From positions 434,001 to 498,000 of the forward strand of contig CAVVOI010000012.1 of assembly GCA_963749825.1 (NCBI GenBank): 64,000 nucleotides of DNA, read 5' to 3'. This DNA is from UBA11865 sp963749825. Its GTDB lineage: Bacteria; Chloroflexota; Anaerolineae; Promineifilales; Promineifilaceae. The notes under the pieces were generated by a model that saw nothing but the letters and a program-made list of their open reading frames with translations, searched no databases and was not told where the DNA came from. Below are positions 53,617 through 62,157 of this stretch, in pieces; the first letter of the stretch is position 1, and the number at the start of each line of letters is the position of its first letter. A program made the position numbers and the translations under genes.

Positions 53617-56127
53617 TTATATATTATCTAACGCTTGCCGGTAAACTTCAACCGCCTTCTTCAACTGGCCATTACGAACGTAGGTATCGCCCAACAATCG
53701 CTGTAAAAGAGGTTGCTGGCCATAAGAATCAATGGAATATTCTAGCTCAGCTATTAAATAGGGTAATCCTTCACCCTTATCAAGTAGATGGCTATAAGCT
53801 TCGAGAGCTGAATCTAATTCCCCGCTTTCCATTGCCTGGCGCGCTGAATTGAGATACTCAGAATCCAAGATGCTTTCGGCATCACCAAACAAGACTTTGG
53901 CTTCCTCTTCAATCTCAATCTCGGCCGCTCTGTCCAAAGCTGAGTCCATGTCGGCAGCCGCTTCAAGTACGACCAAATCGGGCGAACTGGCCTCGGCCTC
54001 AGCCTCAAGCCAGCTAGCCGCATCGACCTTACCCAAGGTCTCTAGCCAGGCCAGCTCCTCATCAGCCTCTCTTTCTTCAATCTCGGAAATTAATTCTTCG
54101 GCGTCGGCCATTTTTGCCTCAGCTTCCATCTTTATAGCCTCAGCCTGGGTTTCTAATTCTTCTGCCTCATCTTCAAAGATGATAGCTTCCACCTCTAATT
54201 CAATAGCTTCAGACTGCAATTCCTCGGCCGCAAGCTGAAAAATGGTTGCTTCAACCTCTAACTCTGTATCAGCGGCATCTTCCAGGTCAGCGTCAGTCTC
54301 TATATCATCCGCTGTGATCGCTAAAAGCGTTGCTTCGGCGCCCAATTCTTGTGATTCAATCTCAAGCTCCTCGGCCTCGAATTCCAATTCCTCGGCGACC
54401 TCCTCGAGAAATTCTGCCTCGGTAATCAGTTCTTCGGCATCTTCCAGATCTTTGACAACTTCATCAACCAACTCTGATTCTGGTACTTGGCTTAAATCCC
54501 ATATTTCATCCGCTTCCGCAGGCTCTTTATCAAAAGTATCCGCGTCGATCTCTTCAGCTTCAAGCAATTTTTCTAATGAATAGCCCGCTGCCGCTACCCC
54601 AAAATCGACAACTTTTTCATCGCCAGCTTCATCGAGCGCCTCATCCAATTCTCGCCGTAACCACTCAGGGGCTTCTGCTTCACCTTCATCACTATCGACT
54701 GTCGTCAGTTCTTCTAAGTCAGCCCCTTGGCGCGCCGCCAATTGCTCTAGCCAGGCCATGGCGTCTTCAGAATCTTCCTCGACTTCCATGTCCCCTGGAT
54801 CAGCAAACTCCAACGAAGGTTCAACTTCCAGCTCAGACATGGCCTCGGCACCGTCGAACGCTGGCTCTTGCTCAGCCACTGGTGGAAAATCTACGACAAG
54901 CTCCTCAACAGGCATTTCTGCAGCGAGAATTACTTCCTCAGCCTCTGGCCCGCGTTCAGTTTCGGTTACCATTACCATGTCTTCGAGCCAGGACAAAGCC
55001 TCGTCGAAGTCATCTGGCATTTCAATCTCTTCCAAACCAGATAATGCCTCACCCAAATCATCGTCTGGAAATTGACCTTCGGTAACTCCGTCAGCTAAGT
55101 CGACGGGTGTCAGAGCGCCCTCCGAAAGATCTTCGAGAAATTCTTGTTCGTCTTGCTCAGCCGCCATTTTCTCCAGCCAGGCCATCGCTTCATCGGGATC
55201 TTCTGGAATCTCGCTGGAATCAAGGGTCAGGGTCGGAGCAGTATCTTCGGATAGCGTCGGTAATTCCTCTTCTCTAGCCCCTTGGCGTGCAGCTAATTGC
55301 TCCAGCCAAGCCATTGCTTCATCCGGGTCTTCGGGCACTTCCTCTGCCATGTCTTCCATAACTTCAGACGGCTCAACCGGAAATTCTGAGAATTCGCCAG
55401 CGGCTGGTTCTACACTTTCCGCTATATCTTCGGAGGCTATCTCCTCTGCTGCATCGGCGTTGATCTCTTGGACCGCAACCTCAGGAGGCATACTATCGCT
55501 TACCTGAGCCTCTTGGATTTTTTCTGCTAAGTCCGCTGGCATGACGCCGGGAAGCGTGCCCACATCATCCAACCAGGTCATATCTTCTTCATCGGCACTT
55601 TCTTCTTGATTGGCAGTTTCCGTATCAGCTTCATCCCAACTCAGAGTAGGTGGTTCATCTATGGCCGCACCTGCGCCGGCCGCGATCTGGTCCAACCAGC
55701 TTAAATCATCTGCTTCTCCTGCTTCAAAAGCAGCAGATCCTTCCACTGGTTGTTGATCACGCAACCAATCAGGTACATTCTCTGCCGGGATAGTTGGCGC
55801 CCGATCATAGATGGCGGTCGTCTCTATATCCTCACCACTCTTTTCTTCCTCGACTTCTTCCGCTTGCTCCGCAGCGTCGGCCGACATTTCATCTCGAAGC
55901 CAATCGGGCACAGATTCTTCTTCCGGCATATCTTGAGCCAGCTCTCCTACTAACCATTCGGGGGGTTGGTCGTCATGCTGATCCATTTTCCCTGATTCAC
56001 CCAACGCGTTCGGATCTTTTCTTAATAGATTGGTGGGCTCATTATCTAATTCATCTAACCATTCAGCATCGTTTTCACCCTCGGTACCAGTAGGCTGGTC
56101 CTTTTCGGGATCGTCAATTTCGCCCAT
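53617..56127 (-). CDS. Large acidic protein with repeated Trp-Leu motifs, Glu-rich helices and C-terminal TPR
   Basis: About 836 residues, extremely rich in Glu/Asp and Ala. At least twelve short Trp-Leu motifs are spread through the first 500 residues, some in near-identical units (EDPDEAMAWLEQLAARQGA twice over, EDPDEAMAWLEKMAAEQDE, DDFDEALSWLEDM) and others as PDWLRDEM, PEWLVGEL, AEWLDEL. Residues about 590-730 are a Glu/Ala helical stretch with degenerate repeats (AEELEIESQELGAEATLLAI). The last 90 residues hold two TPR-like units (AMESGELDSALEAYSHLLDK, LLGDTYVRNGQLKKAVEVYR). ATG 56127 has GGAGG 8 nt ahead, inside the end of the upstream gene. Function unknown; it looks like a disordered scaffold. 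Confidence 0.82.
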   Translation of the reverse strand: MGEIDDPEKDQPTGTEGENDAEWLDELDNEPTNLLRKDPNALGESGKMDQHDDQPPEWLVGELAQDMPEEESVPDWLRDEMSADAAEQAEEVEEEKSGEDIETTAIYDRAPTIPAENVPDWLRDQQPVEGSAAFEAGEADDLSWLDQIAAGAGAAIDEPPTLSWDEADTETANQEESADEEDMTWLDDVGTLPGVMPADLAEKIQEAQVSDSMPPEVAVQEINADAAEEIASEDIAESVEPAAGEFSEFPVEPSEVMEDMAEEVPEDPDEAMAWLEQLAARQGAREEELPTLSEDTAPTLTLDSSEIPEDPDEAMAWLEKMAAEQDEQEFLEDLSEGALTPVDLADGVTEGQFPDDDLGEALSGLEEIEMPDDFDEALSWLEDMVMVTETERGPEAEEVILAAEMPVEELVVDFPPVAEQEPAFDGAEAMSELEVEPSLEFADPGDMEVEEDSEDAMAWLEQLAARQGADLEELTTVDSDEGEAEAPEWLRRELDEALDEAGDEKVVDFGVAAAGYSLEKLLEAEEIDADTFDKEPAEADEIWDLSQVPESELVDEVVKDLEDAEELITEAEFLEEVAEELEFEAEELEIESQELGAEATLLAITADDIETDADLEDAADTELEVEATIFQLAAEELQSEAIELEVEAIIFEDEAEELETQAEAIKMEAEAKMADAEELISEIEEREADEELAWLETLGKVDAASWLEAEAEASSPDLVVLEAAADMDSALDRAAEIEIEEEAKVLFGDAESILDSEYLNSARQAMESGELDSALEAYSHLLDKGEGLPYLIAELEYSIDSYGQQPLLQRLLGDTYVRNGQLKKAVEVYRQALDNI

Positions 56128-56131
56128 CGTA

Positions 56132-58419
56132 TCATCCTCCATCGTCTGATTTCTCGGCCGCAGCATTATGGTCTTGCTCGTCGTCGACAGGTCTCGGCCA
56201 TCTTATCTCATCTGCTTGAAAATCAGCGGCATCGCCCAACATTTCTTGAACATCATCAGTTGGCAGAGCTGGTGGTTCATCTTCAGGCAAAACAAGCTTT
56301 TCACCGGAAGACACATCGGCAATTTCCTTATCTTTAGGCACCAACTCATCCAACCATCCAACATCATCGGCCTCATCGTCTTGGCTTTGCAACCAGCTAT
56401 CGGCCGATGCTTGGCTTACCTCGTCCGGCAATTCTTCGAGTACTTCATCAGCATCCAATAGCCACTTGGGCAAATCGTCATCTTCGGCAGCGTCATCAAT
56501 ATCGGGCCACTCAGAATCCCAGTCAATTTGTTCTGAGTCTCCGATTTCACCGGCATCAGAAGCAGATATGCCAGTAGCCTTTGCCGTCTTGTCTTTCTCC
56601 GCATACTCCGCGTCAACTGGTTTACCGAAGCCATTATCATCGACCGGCCCTTCTTCGGGCAATTCAGGCAACTGATCGGTAAAACCGACAGTTTCATACA
56701 ACCATTCAGGCAAATCATCGGTGACGTCAGAATCTTCTGCCATTTCATCCAGCCAATCCGAGCCTTTCTTCCGATCCGCAAGCACTCCATCCAGATCCGG
56801 CAGTAGGGAAGTGTCTCCTTTCCGATGGGCCTGCAATTCTTCCACCAGGTCGGTCATGTCATCCTGAAGAGCACTATACTCAGCCGATATTTGGCCGGTT
56901 TCTCTAGAAATGACCGGCTCTTCCCAAAAATCTGTGTCAAATACTTCATCGGCTATCTCTTCAGGAGATTGATCTAAGGGAGGAAATTCTTGCTCAATTC
57001 GGATCGAGGAATCCTCAGTCGGGTTCGCCTCCAATTCGTTTAACTCTTCCTCTTCCAAGGCAGTTTCAATTTCGTCGAGCACTCCCGATACTATCAGCGC
57101 CGAATCCAGGTTCACTTAACTCTTCATCCGGGAATACCGCCTCAGCCAAGGTCAAATCTTCTTCATACAATTCTGCGGCCGATCCAACAGGATCTTCCAC
57201 GATTGATTCTGATTCACTCACCACAACTGCTGCGGCGATCAAATCCAACTCATTCTCGAGCAAATCATAAATCTCAGGCTCGACTTCGGAGAGACTAGAC
57301 TCGGATTTATGTGTTTCGACCTCGTTGACCAAGGTGACTAACTCGTCAGAAAGGATGTCATCATCCGTAGAATCATCCCTTAATCTTTCCTCAACAACCA
57401 GGCCAATACCTGCCGCCAGGGCCAACTTCATCCAACCAATCGTCGTCGATAGGCTCGGGAACGCTCTGAAAGGCAAGTTCTTCTTCCGAAGTGATTTCTT
57501 CTGCAGTCGTGAAACCAATTTCATGCAACCAGCCTGGAATCTGATCACCACTAACAGGATCGCCAGCTGCCTCGGCCGTCAGATCATCTATGGCATCACC
57601 CTGGCGCGTCGCAGCCACCATCTCGTCAAGATCCTCGACTACGACTTCTTGGGGAAAACTCAATCCATCTCCCAATCTCAAAGCTCTTCCCAAGGTTGAA
57701 TCGGGATCGACGCTTTTCGCGGTCACAAGAGTCAGAGATTGTACCCGTCGCCAATGTTCTTCAGCCTCCATCGGCCGACTACTGCGCATCCAAGCGGCCG
57801 CCAGGATAGCATTGGCCTTGATGCAATAGGGCATCTCCTCGACAATGCCCAAACACACTTCCACTAAATCTGAACGCCCCCCTTCCCAAAACAATGCATC
57901 GGCCAAAAGAATCTGAAGGTCAAGTCGCTTCGGTTTTTCTTTTAGGAGGCGGTATAGCTCGGTCGCAGCTTTGCTGTACATAGCGCTGCGAAAATAAAGA
58001 CGAGCCAAGGCAGCCCGGTTTAATTCAATACGTTCACGGGTGTAACCATCCCGGGCGGCATACAGCTCCGACAACTCATCTTGTATAGCCCGATTGTAGG
58101 GGTCAAGCTCAAACGCCCTCTCCATGTGCCATACGGCCCTGGGCAAGTCAAGATTTTCCTTGTAAGCGAGAGCTAACCCAGCCTGAACTATCATATCTTC
58201 TGGATCGGCGCTGGCTACCCGTTCAAAAACGTCAATTGCTTCGCTGAATTTTTGTTGCTCTAACAGGACTCGACCCAGCAACCGGTAAGTATCCACGTGA
58301 CGAGGATACTGTTGCAGAATATGGCGGCAGTGGGTAGCCGCTTCTGCCAACCGATTTTCGTTAATCAGCTGTTCAATTTGATTCAGATAATCTCGTAGTG
58401 TGACACGAGGCACAATCAC
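56132..58419 (-). CDS. TPR protein with acidic Trp-Leu-motif tail; two apparent +1 frameshifts
   Basis: Residues 1-220 (from ATG 58419) are TPR units (IEQLINENRLAEAATHCRHI, LGRVLLEQQKFSEAIDVFER, HMERAFELDPYNRAIQDELS). The first frame ends at 57391 after the WL motif DDDWLDEV. The same acidic style continues in a second frame (about 57420-57110: VVEERLRDDSTDDDILSDEL) and in a third (57115-56132: ETALEEEELNELEANPTEDS, LPEWLYETVG, LPKWLLDADE, VGWLDELVP). Both joins need one base skipped. I take them as one gene of about 760 residues with indels; three separate small genes are less likely because the middle piece has no plausible start. The downstream gene overlaps its end. Confidence 0.7.
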
Positions 58420-58473
58420 TTATCCCCAGAATGTCTCACTTCTAGTAAACATAAGTATTATGCGCTTAATCAA

Positions 58474-59505
58474 TTAAGAAGGCAAATGGAGGTGCTGCAA
58501 ATTTGATAAGAGATTAGTAATGTTTGGCTCCGGTTGGTTGGCTTCTCCTAGTGGGTCGACAATGATATCCCGCCCGGTCAGAGTATATACGGTATTTAGA
58601 ACACCAAAAGAGAGCGCCTGTAGGTGGTAGCCCCCTTCCAGGACGACAATAAGCCGATCCTGGCATAACGTGGTAGCCAAATCGGCAATGTTCTGGGTTA
58701 ATTCTGCGTATCCAGTCAGCGACAAACTGGCTGCGGCCAACGGATCAGCCCAGTGGGCATCGAAGCCGGCCGAAACCAGGATCAAATCCGGCGAAAACAA
58801 CTCTACTCGAGGCCTAATGACCTCGTTATAAGCTCGAGAATAGCATTGGTCTCCCGCTCCCGGTTCAAAGGGTACATTCAGCGTTGTCCCCTTTCCCGGG
58901 CCGGCGCCAATTTCGTTTAAGCCACCGCTTCCCGGGTAAAAAAACGGGTGATACATGTGAAGAGATATAAAAAGTACAGATGGATCCTCGTAAAAAATCG
59001 CCTGGGTGCCATTGCCATGATGGACGTCATAATCGATGATAGCAACTCGTTCGGCCTGGTGTACAACCTGGGCCTGTCGAGCGGCGATGGCGATATTATT
59101 GAAGAGGCAAAAGCCACCGATTCTTCCTTCTTCAGCATGATGGCCTGGCGGCCGGATCAAAGCCAGGCCATTGGCCGCCTTGCCGGACATGACATCATCG
59201 ACGATTCCGCTAACCGTGCCAACCGCCAGGCAAGCTTGATCGAAACTCGCTGCGGTCGTATAGGTATCCGCATCTAGATTCCCGCCCCCCATTGCTGACG
59301 CCTTGCGAATACGTTCGATTAGATGACTGCTATGAACGCGGGTTAATTGTTCTTTAACCGCCGGCCGCGGTTCAATCTTCTTTAAATCGGCCAGCACTCC
59401 CTCGCTTTCCAGCAAAGCCATAATAGCCGTTACCCGGATAACATTTTCGGGATGTCCGGCCTGGGTATGCTCGCCCGCCGGAACCACACCGAGGAGCGTC
59501 GTCAC
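58474..59505 (-). CDS. Histone-deacetylase-family amidohydrolase (HdaH/AcuC-like)
   Basis: Zinc-dependent deacetylase, 343 residues; bacterial members act on acetyl-polyamines, acetoin-related substrates or acetyl-lysine. Seen: RPPGHHAEEGRIGGFCLFNN (catalytic His pair), RVAIIDYDVHHGNGTQAIFY (zinc Asp and His), ILVSAGFDAHWADPLAAASL (zinc Asp) and IVVLEGGYHLQAL. All catalytic and metal residues are kept. It lies 54 nt upstream of the TPR locus and 9 nt downstream of hppA, in one direction. Confidence 0.93.
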   Translation of the reverse strand: MTTLLGVVPAGEHTQAGHPENVIRVTAIMALLESEGVLADLKKIEPRPAVKEQLTRVHSSHLIERIRKASAMGGGNLDADTYTTAASFDQACLAVGTVSGIVDDVMSGKAANGLALIRPPGHHAEEGRIGGFCLFNNIAIAARQAQVVHQAERVAIIDYDVHHGNGTQAIFYEDPSVLFISLHMYHPFFYPGSGGLNEIGAGPGKGTTLNVPFEPGAGDQCYSRAYNEVIRPRVELFSPDLILVSAGFDAHWADPLAAASLSLTGYAELTQNIADLATTLCQDRLIVVLEGGYHLQALSFGVLNTVYTLTGRDIIVDPLGEANQPEPNITNLLSNLQHLHLPS

Positions 59506-59514
59506 TTCAGGTTA

Positions 59515-61848
59515 TTAGCCTCCAAATAAGAGATTCACAAGTCCCTGGCCATTATTGATCGACACTACCAAGGCAGCAAAAACAACCGAAACCATGGACA
59601 TCAGCTTGATCAGAATATTCAGTGAGGGGCCTGAGGTATCTTTAAAAGGATCGCCCACCGTATCACCGACAACCGCTGCCTTATGGGCAGGTGAACCCTT
59701 ACCGCCATATTTGCCTTCTTCAATATACTTCTTGGCATTGTCCCAGGCGCCGCCCGAATTGGCCATCATCACCGCCAGGGCGAATCCAGCCGTCAGGCCA
59801 CCGGCCAACAATCCCAAAACTCCGGCGACGCCAAAGAGCACACCGACGATGACAGGAACAGAAATAGCTAGAATCGACGGGGCAACCATTTCGCGCTGGG
59901 CGCCGGCCGTACTGATCTCCACGCAGCGAGCGTAATCAGGTTTATCCGTCCCAGCCAGTATGCCCGGCTTTTCCCGGAATTGGCGGCGCACTTCCTCTAC
60001 CATATCGCCGGCTGCACGGCCTACAGCCCGCATAGTCATAGATGAAAAATAAAACGCTGTCGCAGCGCCAAGGAATATCCCAATCAAAACCGCCGGGTTG
60101 ATAATGTTGACGTCATAAAAGTTCATGAAATCGTGCATCGTCCACTGTTCAATCGATCGGCCGGCAACCATGGGCAACACACCAGAAGCGTTGTGGAGGG
60201 TCAGTCCCAGACGCACTTCCTCTAGATAAGCAGCCATCAAAGCGAGAGAAGTCAATGCGGCCGAACCAATGGCGAATCCTTTGCCGATGGCCGCGGTGGT
60301 ATTGCCAACGGCATCCAACTGGTCGGTGCGTTCACGTACCTGCGGTCCCAGGCCAGCCATCTCGGCATTACCTCCCGCATTGTCGGCGATGGGCCCATAA
60401 GCATCAGTAGCCAATGTAAAACCAAGGGTCGACAACATGGCGACAGCGGCGATTCCCACACCATAGAGACCCATGGCGGGATTCATGCTTCCCCCCATCA
60501 CGTAAAAGCTAATGGCGATACCAACGACAATAGCCACTACCGGCACTCCGGTTGACTCCATGCCTACCGATAAGCCGTCGATAAGTAGCGTCGCCGAACT
60601 GGTCGAAGCTTGCTCGGCAATTCCTTGGGTCGGCCGGTAAGCGTGAGAGGTGTAATATTCCGTCGCCCGGCCGATGACGACGCCAACAATCAGGCCAACC
60701 AATATGGAGATCCAGATCGCCCACATATTCGGCAAATCCAAAAGATATAATAAGGGCAAAGAAAAAACGGCGATACCGAGTGAACTGCCGTACAATCCCC
60801 GGCTGAGAGCACCAATAAGCTGACCCTGGCTGGCGCCTTCGTCGGCGCGAACGAGATAGACGCCAATGATGGACAAGATCACGCCGATAGCAGCTACGGC
60901 TATTGGGGCTGCCAGGTACCGCAATTGCATATCCATTATCTGATTTAATGTAGGCTCCTGGCCTTCAAATAAGGTCGCGCTTGCCGCTAAGACCGCAGCG
61001 ACGCCCAGGGCTGATGTAGCCAGAATTGAGCCCGCATAGGATTCGTAAAGGTCGGCTCCCATGCCGGCGACATCACCAACATTGTCTCCTACGTTGTCGG
61101 CGACAGTTGCCGGATTTCGGGGATCATCTTCGGGAATACCGGCTTCCACCTTGCCCACCAGGTCTGCGCCAACGTCGGCCGCCTTGGTGAATATTCCGCC
61201 GCCCACCCGGGCGAATAAGGCGAAAGTTGAGGCTCCCATACCAAAGCTCAACATGGTAGCTGTAATTTGTACCAGGGGGTTGCCGGTGATCAAAAAGCCA
61301 AAAATGCTGCCGCTATTACTAATTAAAGCTGGCGCCACATAGTACAAGATTAAGAACCAGATCGAGATATCCAGCAAGGCGAAGCCGACCACAACCAATC
61401 CCATGACGGCCCCAGCCCTGATCGCGACTTGTAAACCACTGTTCAGGCTCTGGATCGCGGCATTGGCAGTCCTAGCTGAGGCATTGGTCGCCGTTCGCAT
61501 ACCGATGAAACCACACAAAGCCGAGAAAAAACCACCGGTCAAAAATGCCACGGGGACAATCGGATTTTGCAACTTGAGCAATGATAAAATGAGGAAAATC
61601 ACAAATAAGACGGCAAATACATAAGCCACGACTCGATATTGCCGGGCAAGATAAGCGCGGGCGCCATCCCGAATTGCCTGAGCTATCTCAATCATCCTCT
61701 CATTGCCCTCACTCTTACGCATCACTTGGCGGTAAAAATGCCAGGCAAAAAGTAACGCTAGGACGGCCGCGGCGGGTCCTAGCCACCATATGGTGGGCAA
61801 AGATGCGCGGCCAACACCGGCGCTTTGGGCGGATAAGTCAAACAACAT
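59515..61848 (-). CDS. hppA: Membrane-bound pyrophosphatase, K+-dependent type
   Basis: Couples pyrophosphate hydrolysis to H+ or Na+ export. About 777 residues, 15-16 helices. Substrate motif DDPRNPATVADNVGDNVGDV and the C-terminal site (GDTVGDPFKDTSGPSLNILI) are complete. The residue that decides K+ need is Ala in VGNTTAAIGKGFAIGSAALT (K+-independent enzymes have Lys there), so it should need K+. Whether it pumps H+ or Na+ is not decided. ATG 61848 follows GGAGG; the TTG at 61869 is upstream of that site and not used. Confidence 0.95.
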   Translation of the reverse strand: MLFDLSAQSAGVGRASLPTIWWLGPAAAVLALLFAWHFYRQVMRKSEGNERMIEIAQAIRDGARAYLARQYRVVAYVFAVLFVIFLILSLLKLQNPIVPVAFLTGGFFSALCGFIGMRTATNASARTANAAIQSLNSGLQVAIRAGAVMGLVVVGFALLDISIWFLILYYVAPALISNSGSIFGFLITGNPLVQITATMLSFGMGASTFALFARVGGGIFTKAADVGADLVGKVEAGIPEDDPRNPATVADNVGDNVGDVAGMGADLYESYAGSILATSALGVAAVLAASATLFEGQEPTLNQIMDMQLRYLAAPIAVAAIGVILSIIGVYLVRADEGASQGQLIGALSRGLYGSSLGIAVFSLPLLYLLDLPNMWAIWISILVGLIVGVVIGRATEYYTSHAYRPTQGIAEQASTSSATLLIDGLSVGMESTGVPVVAIVVGIAISFYVMGGSMNPAMGLYGVGIAAVAMLSTLGFTLATDAYGPIADNAGGNAEMAGLGPQVRERTDQLDAVGNTTAAIGKGFAIGSAALTSLALMAAYLEEVRLGLTLHNASGVLPMVAGRSIEQWTMHDFMNFYDVNIINPAVLIGIFLGAATAFYFSSMTMRAVGRAAGDMVEEVRRQFREKPGILAGTDKPDYARCVEISTAGAQREMVAPSILAISVPVIVGVLFGVAGVLGLLAGGLTAGFALAVMMANSGGAWDNAKKYIEEGKYGGKGSPAHKAAVVGDTVGDPFKDTSGPSLNILIKLMSMVSVVFAALVVSINNGQGLVNLLFGG

Positions 61849-61932
61849 TCGTTCCTCCAAAGTAATCAAGTCTTATCTGTGGTCGAAACTGCCCCTCGCC
61901 ACTTTGATTAATCTGAGGTTGGGGAGTAACAA

Positions 61933-61953
61933 AGAGCGGGGATCTCCCGCTCT
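61933..61953. terminator. Hairpin between acs and hppA, probable terminator
   Basis: 8-bp perfect stem AGAGCGGG / CCCGCTCT with a 5-nt loop. It has TTTT on plus and a short TTTG on minus; in context it would end acs transcripts about 205 nt past the acs stop. The surrounding 61870-62157 shows nothing else I can support. Confidence 0.6.
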
Positions 61954-62157
61954 TTTGAATAGATTTAATACGCAGCACGCCTCACTTGAGGTAACAGGGG
62001 TTAAAGTTATTTCGATTGTAACGAATGTCACAATACATGTCAAAAACCCATAAGGGCTATTTGTACCTCATGTTTGGATATCTTTTTTACCTACATTCCA
62101 CCTATCAAACCGGCGATCAACAGAAAACTTGACATCGTTGGTTTGATTCTGATTGAC

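Noticed and set aside
53849..55085. Three long plus-strand frames (113-169 codons) opposite the acidic gene, Ser-rich or Pro/Gln-rich
   Set aside because: Mirror images of Glu/Asp/Ala codons on the minus strand; low complexity, no start context, and the minus-strand protein has TPR and WL motifs.
57391..57440. Programmed +1 frameshift in the TPR gene similar to prfB (frame 1 also ends at TGA)
   Set aside because: The codon before the stop (TGT) cannot re-pair in the +1 frame, and there is no G-rich stimulator. An indel is simpler.
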